From Verrucomicrobiaceae bacterium (GTDB taxonomy: Bacteria > Verrucomicrobiota > Verrucomicrobiia > Verrucomicrobiales > Akkermansiaceae), in assembly GCA_027484055.1 (NCBI GenBank), contig JAIXQH010000044.1, positions 248,001 to 312,000 on the forward strand: a DNA stretch of 64,000 nt. The letters are read 5' to 3'. Shown here piece after piece: positions 55,337-64,000 of this stretch. Below the pieces are notes generated by a model that worked only from the letters and a program-made list of their open reading frames with translations, was not told where the DNA came from and did not search any database. How positions within the stretch are numbered: position 1 is the stretch's first letter; each line of letters starts with the position of its first letter. A program made the position numbers and the translations under genes.

Positions 55337-57211
55337 TTATTGATTAGCTTCGGGATACCATTTCAGGATCTTCGCTTGCTCCTCGGCGGGTAATTCCGCA
55401 AACGGCTTGGGTTTGTCCTGCGGGCGCGATTGTTTCTGGTTTATAATATCCAGAATGTCCCAGTGCCGTTCGACCACATTGCCGCTGGGCTCTTTGTAAG
55501 GCTGATTATAGCGGGTATAATCCATCACCAGCCTGGGGCCTTTCTCCTTCCAATTCTGAATGGTCGCAAAGCGGAAGTCCTTGTTGAAATACCAGCGGAT
55601 TTCCAAGTCCGTGCGGAAAACCTCCGGATGGAACTTATATTTCGGATAAATCTTCCGACCCTCTTCCTCGGAAGGCATGTCGTTGCCTCGTTCCACAAAC
55701 TTCAGGTTGATGCGGCTATTGTCAGAATTGTGCTTCCGCCACTTTTCCCCGAACTCGCCGAGGCTGAGCATCTGGGTGTCGGGATACTTCGCCTTTACCG
55801 CCCTGAGCCAATTGGGAAGATAGTTCGGATTCATCCATGCAAAAAGCGACAGTTCATAAATCGACGGCAAAAATCCATAGCCGTTATGCTCCACGGTGGC
55901 CTGGTTGAAATGCACGTCGCTCACGTGCATTTGTTCCTTCAGCCCAAGTTCGGGACCGTAATAAAGTGAGGATTCGATCGGCGAGGTTCCTACGCGACTA
56001 TTGTGGGCTTTGCCCATCCCGGCCAACCGTCCGGCCATGAAATCGATGGTCCAGCCATCGACATTCACCATATCAACAAAATCGCCTTCGCCCCGAGCGC
56101 CCTGCGCCGCTTTGAGGAAGTGGTCCTTGCTCGCATAATACGGATAGATGATCCCGCCGTCGCCATCCTGGCCACCCACGTTGAACTGGCTCCACTCTTG
56201 TCCCTGCACGACGTGGATATTTTCATGTTCAGCCAAGTATTGCATGAGGTCGGTGGACATGTGACCCGAGACGACCGACTTGGACCGATACCCGCCGCCG
56301 ATCATCTGGGACACCAGTTCCAGACCCTCGTGCAAATCCTTCTTCGACTGTTCGAGTGTGTTAAACTTACCCTCGGAATAAATCCCCGGCCAGAGTGTCA
56401 TTTCGTCGCCGTAGTCTTTGACGAACTCGCGCATGAGCTGGCGCAACTCCACATAGTTCTGCGCCTTGTCATTCAGGGCAAACCAGGTCCACGCCCAGGT
56501 CATGCGAGCGCCCGGAAATGCCTCCGCCACGGCCTTTCTCATTTTCAAGGCAATCGCGGTGGTGTGGCGGCCTCTCTCCGGAGTTTGGCCATGTCCGCGC
56601 GTCCGGGTATTCTCCCACGAATGAAGCCGCACTCCGACCATGAGGCTGATATATCGTCCCTTCAACGGCTCGGGTGAAAATTCGGGAACCTCGGACTTGT
56701 AGGATTTTGTCGGAACGAATTTCTGATCCAGCATCGCCACCTCGGTATACTTCAGGCGGCCCTCTGGAGGGGCCTTGGCGACGATGGTTTTGATGTCTTG
56801 GATGAACGCCACGATCGATTGCGGCGTGGTCGAAAGCTCTCCGATACGTAAACCCTCGGCATTCGCGATGATCACGGCATGGGACATGGGGATGTTGAAC
56901 GCCCCGCGAACCTTCGACTTCTTCAACTGTTCTTCCCTTGTATCGTTCTTGTCGTAGGTCACCCGGGTGCAGACCAGGTTGGCTGCGGCATAATCGATGA
57001 ATTCCTGCTGGCTGCAGACGGTCTTGATGAACTCTTGGCAATCAGGGCATTTGTCCGTGTTTCCGGTAAACACCAGCATCGGTTTGCAAGTCTTCTTCGC
57101 CTCCTGTTTGGCCACATCGAAGGGCTCGATCCACTTTAGTTCGGCGGCAAATGAGTGCAGCCCGAGCATGATAAAAATGGCAGCAGCAAGGCATTTTGTT
57201 AGGGTATTCAT
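55337..57211 (-). CDS. Thioredoxin-like domain fused to a DUF3863-like putative hydrolase
   Basis: 624 aa. Signal peptide (LAAAIFIMLGLHSFA), then a thioredoxin-fold domain (about 25-150) with a CPDC redox motif at residues 55-58 and the cis-proline-type block FNIPMSHAVII. The remaining roughly 470 residues resemble the Bacteroides DUF3863/DUF3864 proteins as I recall them (YISLMVGVRLHSWENTRTRG, GARMTWAWTWFALND, MTLWPGIYSEGKFNTLEQSK). This part looks like a TIM-barrel carbohydrate-active enzyme with conserved acidic residues (VVQGQEWSQFNVGGQDGDGG, MLSLGEFGEKW). No activity is known. A redox domain fused to it is unusual. It is downstream of the ECF/FecR pair with a 152-bp gap that shows nothing clear. 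Confidence 0.72.
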   Translation of the reverse strand: MNTLTKCLAAAIFIMLGLHSFAAELKWIEPFDVAKQEAKKTCKPMLVFTGNTDKCPDCQEFIKTVCSQQEFIDYAAANLVCTRVTYDKNDTREEQLKKSKVRGAFNIPMSHAVIIANAEGLRIGELSTTPQSIVAFIQDIKTIVAKAPPEGRLKYTEVAMLDQKFVPTKSYKSEVPEFSPEPLKGRYISLMVGVRLHSWENTRTRGHGQTPERGRHTTAIALKMRKAVAEAFPGARMTWAWTWFALNDKAQNYVELRQLMREFVKDYGDEMTLWPGIYSEGKFNTLEQSKKDLHEGLELVSQMIGGGYRSKSVVSGHMSTDLMQYLAEHENIHVVQGQEWSQFNVGGQDGDGGIIYPYYASKDHFLKAAQGARGEGDFVDMVNVDGWTIDFMAGRLAGMGKAHNSRVGTSPIESSLYYGPELGLKEQMHVSDVHFNQATVEHNGYGFLPSIYELSLFAWMNPNYLPNWLRAVKAKYPDTQMLSLGEFGEKWRKHNSDNSRINLKFVERGNDMPSEEEGRKIYPKYKFHPEVFRTDLEIRWYFNKDFRFATIQNWKEKGPRLVMDYTRYNQPYKEPSGNVVERHWDILDIINQKQSRPQDKPKPFAELPAEEQAKILKWYPEANQ

Positions 57212-57363
57212 AAGGTTATATTTGATTTCGATCTTTTAGCGAGTCGCGCCGGGCATTTTTGGATTCTGGCTGGGGTCAGTCGCAAGGTTACCTACGTATT
57301 GGCGGCCAAATTGAATTATTGGACATCCGAACGGAAAATAATTTCAACGATCGGAATCGCCGC

Positions 57364-58752
57364 TTACTCGTCGATGCCCAGCTGGTTCTGCGGCAACACA
57401 TTCAAGAACGCGTCATCGAAAAAGGCCGAACCGGTTGAAAACTTCATGGGCTGAAACATAACCTGAAACAGCACCCGCACCGTGCCGGCAGGTGCCAAGG
57501 CCGCCAGCCGGGCCTGCACATAACGTTCCTTGGGGTCGTCGTCGTGCAGAAAGTGGCGTTCGGCACAAGCAAACTGCCGGTTCTCTTTATCCAAAAACAC
57601 CAGCTTGAGAATGGCGCACTGCCGCTTGCGCAGCGGATCGCGGCCGGGCTGCATGGCCCAGACGGAAGCGACCACGACTTGGCCGGCGATATTGCCGACA
57701 TCCACGTATTGACCCACCCAGGGGTAGAAATGGTCGAGATTATTACCCTGTGACCGCATCCGGAGTGCCGCACTCCCCTCCCGGCCACGATCCCGACTCC
57801 AGCCCGCCTCTCGAAACGTGCTAAACCATTGACCCGCTTTGATCTCATTTTCACGACCCGTCTTGGAAAAATCGGCTTCGAACCCCGGGTTTTTCAGTAG
57901 ATTCCGATTTTCCGCCGCCTCCAAGGCTGCGGCATCCAAACGGAAAGCAGGCGGAAGTAGGTCAGCCCTGAACGGACTGATGCGCGCTACGCGGTCCAGG
58001 CTGATCTCGACGCTCTGGCCGGCTTTCAAGTGCAACATCTTGTCCGCTTTAACCAACTGCACTTCACCGCTGATGACTCCCACGCGGGTCATTTTATTCG
58101 GGTTAGCCTCGACGGTAAACTCCGTGCCCAGATCAGTCACTTCGGTCTCCGAAGTCACGATGGTCATGCGGGAGGGTTCATCGGGACAGCGGCAGAAAAC
58201 CTTGCCTGAATGCACAAAAACCCGCTTCGGTCCCAGAGGTTCAAATTCTGCCGGCCCCTCCACCATCAGGGTTGCGCCGCTGGCAAAGGTAAACTCGGCG
58301 ACCCCCGAGTCCAAGCGCAGCGTGCCGGACGGCAACTCGCCGCGTCTCAGGGCTTCTTCCAGGTTCGGATTTTTCCAGTGCGCGCCCACGCTGGAACTCA
58401 AGGAGGCATAGGCATAACCGGACGATGCCGGAGCGGCGCTCGGCCGGAGCCACAGCGCTGCCACAGTGCCCAGCAGGAGCACGGCGGCGGCAGTGGCCGC
58501 CCAACCGCTCCACCAAGATTTCCAGCGAGACACCTTTTCGGCCGGGACATCTTTCTGGAAGGCTACGACGTTGGCCGGAGTCTGCCAGTCGCCGACCTCG
58601 AGGCTGGCATGCAAGTCCGTGTAGCGAATGTAGGCGTCCAGGGCGGCGGGATCATTGCGCAAAAGGCCTTCCAACTTCTGGAAATCTGCCGCGCTGGCCC
58701 GACCGTCGCAGACCCGGGCCATCAGTTGATCAAATTCTTCGGCGTTGATCAT
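57364..58752 (-). CDS. FecR-like anti-sigma factor with C-terminal carbohydrate-binding-like domain
   Basis: 462 aa from the ATG at 58752, which overlaps the sigma-factor stop by 4 bp (ATGA). The cytosolic N-terminus (INAEEFDQLMARVCDGRASAADFQKLEGLL) resembles anti-sigma domains. A single membrane segment lies at about 84-102 (WAATAAAVLLLGTVAALWL). A FecR domain covers about 135-265 (GVAEFTFASGATLMVEGPAEF, TEVTDLGTEFTVEANPNKM). The last 175 residues look like a CBM4/9-type jelly roll (NLLKNPGFEADF ... GSAALRMRSQGN ... AFFDDAFLNVLPQN). The layout suggests a membrane-bound regulator that binds a glycan outside and frees the sigma factor inside; this is inference. Confidence 0.82.
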   Translation of the reverse strand: MINAEEFDQLMARVCDGRASAADFQKLEGLLRNDPAALDAYIRYTDLHASLEVGDWQTPANVVAFQKDVPAEKVSRWKSWWSGWAATAAAVLLLGTVAALWLRPSAAPASSGYAYASLSSSVGAHWKNPNLEEALRRGELPSGTLRLDSGVAEFTFASGATLMVEGPAEFEPLGPKRVFVHSGKVFCRCPDEPSRMTIVTSETEVTDLGTEFTVEANPNKMTRVGVISGEVQLVKADKMLHLKAGQSVEISLDRVARISPFRADLLPPAFRLDAAALEAAENRNLLKNPGFEADFSKTGRENEIKAGQWFSTFREAGWSRDRGREGSAALRMRSQGNNLDHFYPWVGQYVDVGNIAGQVVVASVWAMQPGRDPLRKRQCAILKLVFLDKENRQFACAERHFLHDDDPKERYVQARLAALAPAGTVRVLFQVMFQPMKFSTGSAFFDDAFLNVLPQNQLGIDE

Positions 58753-59288
58753 GGCACAACACCCCTTCCTTCCAGTCCGGCGTTGATGCAATCCTGCAAG
58801 GCGCGGCGCACCCGCTGGAGCAGTTTATAAATGGCCTCGGTGCTCTTGGCCTGAAGACCGGCGAGTTCTTCCACGGATCGTTCCTCGATGTAGTAACCAA
58901 AGATCACGCTGCGTTGTGCATCCGGCAGTTTGGCCAGACACGCCTGCAACCCTTCCGAGCGTGCCGAGAGTTCCGCGCCCATTTGTTCACGCCGCGCCTC
59001 GATCAGATCAAGCAGCGCCTCATCGGCAAAATTCGCCAAGTGCTTTTGCTTGCGCCAGTGCTCCCGGACTTTCCAACGGGCAATGCCATAAGCCCAAGGC
59101 AGGAACGGCTTGGAGACATCAAATTCGCCGCGTTTTTTCCAAAGAGTGACCGCCGTCTCTTGGACCACGTCACGCGCATCGGCCAGACAAGGCACAAACC
59201 CGATCACAAAACGCAGCAGCGCCGACTCATGGGTCATAAATAACCGCACGAAATCGGCATCCTCCGGGTCTTGATCGAGTTTCTCCAT
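58749..59288 (-). CDS. ECF RNA polymerase sigma factor
   Basis: 179 aa from the ATG at 59288; the frame is open to 59339, but the first 17 residues do not fit the family. Region 2: FVRLFMTHESALLRFVIGFV, then DARDVVQETAVTLWKKRGEFD and PFLPWAYGIARWKVREHWRKQK. Region 4: LPDAQRSVIFGYYIEERSVEELAGLQAKSTEAIYKLLQRVRRALQ, a helix-turn-helix. It resembles sigma factors common in planctomycetes and Verrucomicrobia. It is co-translated with the FecR-type protein and should direct transcription of nearby glycan genes, although its target promoters cannot be read here. Confidence 0.9.
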   Translation of the reverse strand: MEKLDQDPEDADFVRLFMTHESALLRFVIGFVPCLADARDVVQETAVTLWKKRGEFDVSKPFLPWAYGIARWKVREHWRKQKHLANFADEALLDLIEARREQMGAELSARSEGLQACLAKLPDAQRSVIFGYYIEERSVEELAGLQAKSTEAIYKLLQRVRRALQDCINAGLEGRGVVP

Positions 59289-59412
59289 GACTGTTTGCTC
59301 GATGATTGGCGGCGAAATGCGGATTTTGGACAAAATCATTCAGATTCTTCGCGGTTTCAGAGGATAAACCGGAGAAGAGGAACCTCATCAAACGAGTTTT
59401 ATGATCCACGGA

Positions 59413-62400
59413 TCACTTCATCGTTTCCTGGACCTTTCCCATCACCGGCATATTGCAGGGAAGTTTTTTGCCCTTCAGCGGCGACCACGGCTCCAGGCTG
59501 TAGCCGTTTTTATCAAAGCGAATGCCATAGTGACCGGCGAAGATGCCGGCATACGCATGCCAGTTTTCCGGCAGGTAGCCTTCGCCATTCGCCCGCGATC
59601 CGTTCCTATAATAAAAGGCACTGCCCACAGGGTTTCGCGTCTTCCCATGGGGAATGCCCACGCCGGAGTTGAAGGTGCCTTTGTCAAAAGAGGCGATTTG
59701 CGGCCAAAGCAGCGCCTCGGCCTGTTCGCGACGGCCCAACTTGTAGAGCGCCATGATGACATAGTTGGAATACGGCGGGGTGATGCTCCCGTTCATATAG
59801 CCTTCCCACTCACGGTAGCCGTGACTCATCTCGTCTTTTCCCATCGCCAGCAGATTGGTCGGCAGACCGTATTGGAATTGGGTGAATCCGATCTCTTTCA
59901 TTCATCTTTGCAAAGAGGCGGTCCATGATCTGGTTGGACAACTCATCGGGCACCAGGCCGGCGCAGATGGCATAGCCGTTGATCCAGGGAAACATCCGGT
60001 CGCGCAACTTGCCCTCTAGGTCGCGCCAGCCTCCGATGACGCCGGTCTCGGGATTATAAAACACCTTCAGATAGTTGTCTTTGATCAATTTCGCCCGGTG
60101 TTGGTAATGCGCCGACTGCTCCTTGCGGCCCGCCATTTCTTCCAAGTCGGCCAGGTGCAGGAAGGCCTCGTAATTGACCGCCGTGGAATGCGCCTCTTTC
60201 ACCCCGGCTGGCAGTTTGTAGTTATCAAACCAGTGGCCGGTATCCCCGGAATCGACGATGCCGTCGCCGTCGGTATCGTGCGCTTCCAAGTGCGCGGCCA
60301 GCGCTTCCAAGCGCGGCAGCCAGCGGTCAACCAGCGATTTTCCTCCGACTGTTTGCACAGCATACCAAGCGGAATTAAGAATAAATCCGCCGCTTTCCAA
60401 TGAGGCGACCCACTTGCCCGGCGGCTGCACTTCGACCCGGACGCCGTTCCACATGAGATGCGCACCTACCCCGTCAAGGTAGCGGTCCACCGTGGCAGTT
60501 ACCAAATCCATCACATCAATTCCGTCCTTGAGACGAGGCGCATAGACGCCCATCTCCGCATAAAATTGGAGCGAGAGGGCGCAATTGGTGCTCACGACGT
60601 TGTTCGAAAGCAGCTTTTTCCCCGGCATCCACTGGGCGATGTTCAGGGCATAACGCGGCAGGCCGTTCAGGCGCGGTTCGTTGGCCACCAGACCGGGAAA
60701 GGGCGTTGGCGATTCGACGTTGAACTGGAGCGTCGTGCGCCAGGACTTGGCGGGAATGCGACCATAATGCTCGCCGGAACCGGCCGCATACGGTGCGATG
60801 TCCAACAACTGCCGGGCCGAGAGTTCAAAGTTATCCGCCGAGGGCGCTTGGCGGAAAATCGCGCCGTCCCCGCGTTGCGTCACATGAAACGTGCCAGCAT
60901 CCGGGGCGTGGATGGTGCACGGCAGGGTTACAAAATTCGTCGGGTCGGTGGCGCGACCGAAGAAGCTCGTCGGCGTCTGCCAGAAATCGAGGTCCAGGCG
61001 GAAGACACCTCCAGCGAGCGTAACCGATCGGCCTGAGGCGGTGGAGAGTTCAAGCTCGAAGCTCTTTTCGTGGAAGCGCAAGGCCACTGCCATTTGCACG
61101 CCGGGGGCCACCGTCACCGCCAGGTAGCGGGCGACGTTGCCCTCGATCACCACGCCGCCATCGGCAGGAAACGGAGCAGCATCGAACATCGGGCTGACCA
61201 GCGCCATCGCACCAGCGTGACGCAGCAGGGCGATTTTGAATTCACCCTTGCCGAGGGAATCCAGCGACAGCCCGACGATCCTCGGTCGAGATCGGTCCAA
61301 CTTCACTTGATACCAAGGTGTGGAAAATTCCAACTGGGCAGGAGCGGCTTTAATCGTCGGCTTAAAAGAGCCCGTGGGCTTCAATTCCGAAACGGGCTTC
61401 TGCACTCCAGCGTCCGCCGCTGCCAGAGAGCCGCTGCCGGGCGCATTGTCGCCAAAGACTTCGACCTCGAACATCTGCGCGATTTCAAACGCCGACGACT
61501 CCGGTTTTTCCGCCCGCGTGATGCGCACCCGCACGTTGTCGGTCACGACTGCCGGGAACTCTGCGCTAAGGGAGTCGCCCTCTGGCTTCGCATCCTTGAG
61601 GGTGAACAGCGTCTTGAAGGTCGCCCCTCCGTTTTCCGAGTATTCGCCCACCAGATCGAGCGGACGCCGACCTTTCCCCGCCAGCGACAGGCTCACGCGG
61701 TCGATGCTACGTAACCCTGAAAACCGCACCCAAGCCCATTGGGGCATGCCGTCCACGTCATGGGAATTCCACACCCCGCCAGCCCCATCGGGCGAGCCGG
61801 GTTTCAATCCATCATTGAGCATACTCAGCCCCCGTGAGTTGATCGGAAAACCGCGCCAGATGACGCTGCTAACCTCTATCCGACTTCCTTCCGACCACAA
61901 GGCAACGTTGCGCCGCCCGGTCGCGGGCTGCGCCGAGGCCAAGGGCTTGACGGGACTTTCCCAAGTCAGCGGCGCAGCGGACGCAATCTCGCAGCCCACG
62001 GACCACTCGGTGCTGGCGGTCGGGTTCCAGCTCTTTGCGAGCAAGGCGTTCAAGCCCTTCTTCAGCGGCAAGGTCACCTTGAGGGCTCCCTTTTCCGTAG
62101 TTTCGCCGACCAGCTTGTTGTTTAAAAACCACCGCACCGGCCCCGAGCCCGTCAAGGTCGCCGGAGCAGACTCGGCCTGGGCGGCCAGCACGCGTACACC
62201 GGCGTAGGCGGTGGTGTACGTTCCGCTCCCGCCGCAAGCCCGCGCCAAGTCCACCGCGCCGACCGGCGTCGCCGCGACCCGAAAGGTCCTCAACTCGCGT
62301 CCGGCGATGGCGATGACGTTGTTCCATTCGTTGGCCCCCTCGGGGTCAGCAGCTTGGCTGTTATTGGCATTTTCGATCGGCTCGTTGGTCGCGAACATCG

Positions 62401-62530
62401 CTTGATCGTAACTCGGGAAAGGTCCGGCCACCCACCACGTCGAGGGTGACTGCACCGAGCCTTCGGCGGCAAAGGCCGGTCCACGGGCCAAGCTGAGTGA
62501 GAACAGGATCATAGTAAGCAGGATTTTCAT
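59413..62530 (-). pseudogene. Secreted six-hairpin glycosidase interrupted by a frameshift
   Basis: Two overlapping frames make one protein of about 1035 aa. The first (62530 to 59810) has a signal peptide (ILLTMILFSLSLARGPAFA), beta domains, a discoidin-like module (about 215-355) and an (alpha/alpha)6 barrel with the calcium-loop-like DTDGDGIVDSGDTGHW. It leaves frame after RLFAKM near 59900. The second (59901 to 59413) continues the same fold with KEIGFTQFQYGLPTNLLAMG and GSITPPYSNYVIMALYKLGR. At the junction the minus strand reads GATGAATGAAAGAG, where a tandem ATGA duplication (4 bp) explains the shift. Related to GH63/GH15/GH78-type barrels; substrate unknown. A sequencing error is the main alternative. 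Confidence 0.8.
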
Positions 62531-62585
62531 GAAAATATGTTACTTATAGTCGATTTGATTGAGGAGGTTGCCGTATATGCAAAAG

Positions 62586-63488
62586 TTATAGATCCGCCTT
62601 GGCCGACTCGAAGCAACTGCGGGCCAGATCACGGTAGAGGAGGGCTTGGGCGTAGCGGTCGGTTTCCTCCACCAGTTCGCCGGAGGGGGTGGGGAAAAGT
62701 CTCGCGTAATAATGCGTTCCCGCGAGCAGCTCCGGGGCAAAAATCAAGACGTCACCCGGCCCGGCCGAGCGGAGAAATCCGCTCATCGCGCGAGTCCACA
62801 TGAGGCGGAAGTCCGCGAGGTAATCCACCCCGCCGTGCGCCTGCATGGGACGCGCCTGCAAGTCTGGCCCGATCGGCACTTGAATATTACCGGGGCTGGC
62901 GATGCGGCCGTGTAAAAAGCCGGTGCGGGCGAAGATCGGCTCCATAAACGCGAGCTTCATGTCCAGTCCGCCATACACCATTTCCTGACCGCAATAATAG
63001 TGGCTAAAATCCCCGTTGAAGCGCGCTTCAGGAAACCGCTTGGTGATCTGGACGGTGCGCCACATATCCTGCGTGATCGTGGCCCGGTGGGTTTCTATAA
63101 AAATAGGCAAGCGGTGCCTCGCCGATGCCTTCAGGATCGCTTCCACCAGACGGAAAACCGCGTCGTCGTCCTCGATGCCCCACCCGGCGTGAACGGTAAG
63201 GCATTGGTCGCCCCGGCTGGCGTGTTTGGCCGCGATGGCGTCGGCTTCCTCCGGCGTGCTGATGCGATCAAGTCCGCAGAAGGGCAGGAATGAACCGGCA
63301 CTAGGCGGGGCGTCGTTGGTGAGTTGCATGCCTTCAAAACCATCGGCGGCGAGGCGCTGGTCGCGGGCGTGTTCGTCGAGCCCGGCCGGAAACACCGAGC
63401 CGGCCCGCAGGTCGGTGAGGTTGTCGAGATTGATATAGATACGCAGTTTGGGCGCATCGGCGGAGCCGTCATTTATATAGTATTTCAT
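62586..63488 (-). CDS. Sugar phosphate isomerase/epimerase-like TIM-barrel protein
   Basis: 300 aa from the ATG at 63488; an in-frame ATG at 63515 lies inside the NqrF scrap and is less likely. No signal peptide, so cytosolic, unlike the other two isomerase-like proteins of the window. Xylose-isomerase-like barrel: LAADGFEGMQLTND, CLTVHAGWGIEDDDAVFRLVEAIL, the ETHRATITQD block with a probable metal-binding glutamate, RFNGDFSHYYCGQEMV and a short C-terminal helix region. Substrate unknown. It precedes the frameshifted glycosidase by 55 bp on the same strand. Confidence 0.85.
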   Translation of the reverse strand: MKYYINDGSADAPKLRIYINLDNLTDLRAGSVFPAGLDEHARDQRLAADGFEGMQLTNDAPPSAGSFLPFCGLDRISTPEEADAIAAKHASRGDQCLTVHAGWGIEDDDAVFRLVEAILKASARHRLPIFIETHRATITQDMWRTVQITKRFPEARFNGDFSHYYCGQEMVYGGLDMKLAFMEPIFARTGFLHGRIASPGNIQVPIGPDLQARPMQAHGGVDYLADFRLMWTRAMSGFLRSAGPGDVLIFAPELLAGTHYYARLFPTPSGELVEETDRYAQALLYRDLARSCFESAKADL

Positions 63489-63501
63489 GGTAGGTATTTT
63501 C

Positions 63502-63760
63502 TTAGAACTCGTCATGGGCGATTTGGCTCGGGAGCACCCCAGGCGTGGACAACCCCTGGGTGCAAGCTTTGATCATCATCGGCGGACCGCAAAGGGAGTC
63601 GCCCGTCCAGTTATCCTCGAGGATCGGCGAAGACAGCGCGAGGTGGACGCGTAGTGGGGTCATGCCTGCGCCTCCGTCTCTATAAACCATTTCGCACCGA
63701 GTGGGTTTGATATAAAAATCGCTAAGGGTCCGATGTCGGTGAGTTCGTCGCCCGGCTTCA
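63502..63760 (-). pseudogene. Fragment of an NqrF-like NADH:quinone reductase subunit gene
   Basis: The frame ending at 63502 reads HLALSSPILEDNWTG joined directly to LCGPPMMIKACTQ and then PSQIAHDEF at the stop. In NqrF proteins the first block (HxALSDPxPEDNWTG) and the second (YYMCGPPMM...) are about 30 residues apart, and the chain ends ...DDF or DEF. Just upstream, FYIKPTRCEMVY resembles FWYGARSxREMxY of NqrF. The FAD and iron-sulfur regions are absent. I read it as a truncated, internally deleted gene end. Confidence 0.65.
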
Positions 63761-63862
63761 TTAGAAAACCGAACACAACCAGACTGCAAAACGATTTTGT
63801 ATCCATGGCAGGGCGGATTGAAGGCGTGGTTTGGACGGTTTCGGTGAACTTTCGGGTCGGCC

Positions 63863-64000
63863 TTACTTCGCCTTTGACTGGCTGAAAAGCCACTCGACCA
63901 AAGCCGGATCGCGCCATGCTATTAAAAAGGAGCCATGGTCCATTCCGGGATACATCGTCAGTTTGATCTTGGTGCCGCCAGCTTTCGTAATCGCATCCAC
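63863..64000 (-). CDS. C-terminal end of an alpha/beta hydrolase (dienelactone hydrolase or esterase type), partial
   Basis: The 45 codons before the TAA at 63863 read VDAITKAGGTKIKLTMYPGM, DHGSFLIAWRDPALVEWLFS and QSKAK. This is the end of an alpha/beta-hydrolase fold with the catalytic-histidine block (YPGMDHGSF) and the terminal helix (DPALVEWLFSQ) typical of PHB-depolymerase/phospholipase-type secreted esterases. The 5' part is outside the window. Confidence 0.8.
   Translation of the reverse strand: MDAITKAGGTKIKLTMYPGMDHGSFLIAWRDPALVEWLFSQSKAK

Noticed and set aside
1..64000. CRISPR arrays, tRNA/rRNA genes, insertion sequences or prophage genes
   Set aside because: No regular repeat-spacer series, cloverleaf-like sequence, transposase, integrase or structural phage gene could be seen.

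Overview
The window reads as a chromosomal segment of a PVC-superphylum bacterium, most likely Verrucomicrobiota. The markers are the planctomycete/verrucomicrobial-type heme proteins (DUF1549/DUF1553, DUF1501, the Pirellula/Verrucomicrobium-type dehydrogenase plus heme-binding fusions, ThuA and HEAT repeats), many Sec and Tat signal peptides, and large glycoside hydrolases with no SusC/SusD pairs. There are no rRNA or tRNA genes, CRISPR arrays, phages or intact insertion sequences. Genus cannot be fixed from the sequence.

Layout. (1) 1-16.2 kb, minus strand: six large secreted proteins of the PVC heme/oxidoreductase kind, including a DUF1549/DUF1553 plus DUF1501 pair, two multi-domain cytochromes and a Tat-exported sugar isomerase-like protein. 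(2) 16.7-22.3 kb: a LacI regulator diverges from a compact uronate operon: SAF-domain subunit of altronate dehydratase, uxaC, catalytic uxaA, an RraA-family lyase and an SDR oxidoreductase. (3) 22.3-33.4 kb, plus strand: two paralogous GH30-like hydrolases separated by a dead DUF1080 gene, a GH92 mannosidase, an ExuT-like hexuronate transporter, a DUF6807 protein and a secreted isomerase-like protein. (4) 33.6-52.7 kb, minus strand: Gfo/Idh oxidoreductase, double DUF1080 protein, a GxGYxYP-like protein, a clan GH-A hydrolase, two GH78 and one GH106 rhamnosidases. (5) 52.9-64 kb, minus strand: SGNH hydrolase, a collapsed GH2 gene, a thioredoxin fused to a DUF3863-like hydrolase domain, an ECF sigma factor with a FecR-type anti-sigma carrying a carbohydrate-binding-like domain, a frameshifted six-hairpin glycosidase, another isomerase-like protein, an NqrF scrap and the end of an alpha/beta hydrolase.

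Taken together the region looks like a utilisation locus for a rhamnose- and uronate-containing glycan (rhamnogalacturonan or a rhamnose-capped glucuronide would fit). GH106/GH78 would remove rhamnose, the GH-A enzymes would release (uronic) sugars, the MFS carrier would import hexuronate, and UxaC, an SDR and UxaA would convert it to 2-keto-3-deoxygluconate. No sulfatases or polysaccharide lyases are present.

Two regulatory signals stand out. An identical 20-bp inverted-repeat operator lies at the lacI/uxa divergence and before the second GH30-like gene. A GTGCA direct repeat with exact 21-bp spacing lies about 100-145 bp upstream of four minus-strand genes. The window also holds at least seven decaying genes, several of them fragments of families that have intact copies nearby.
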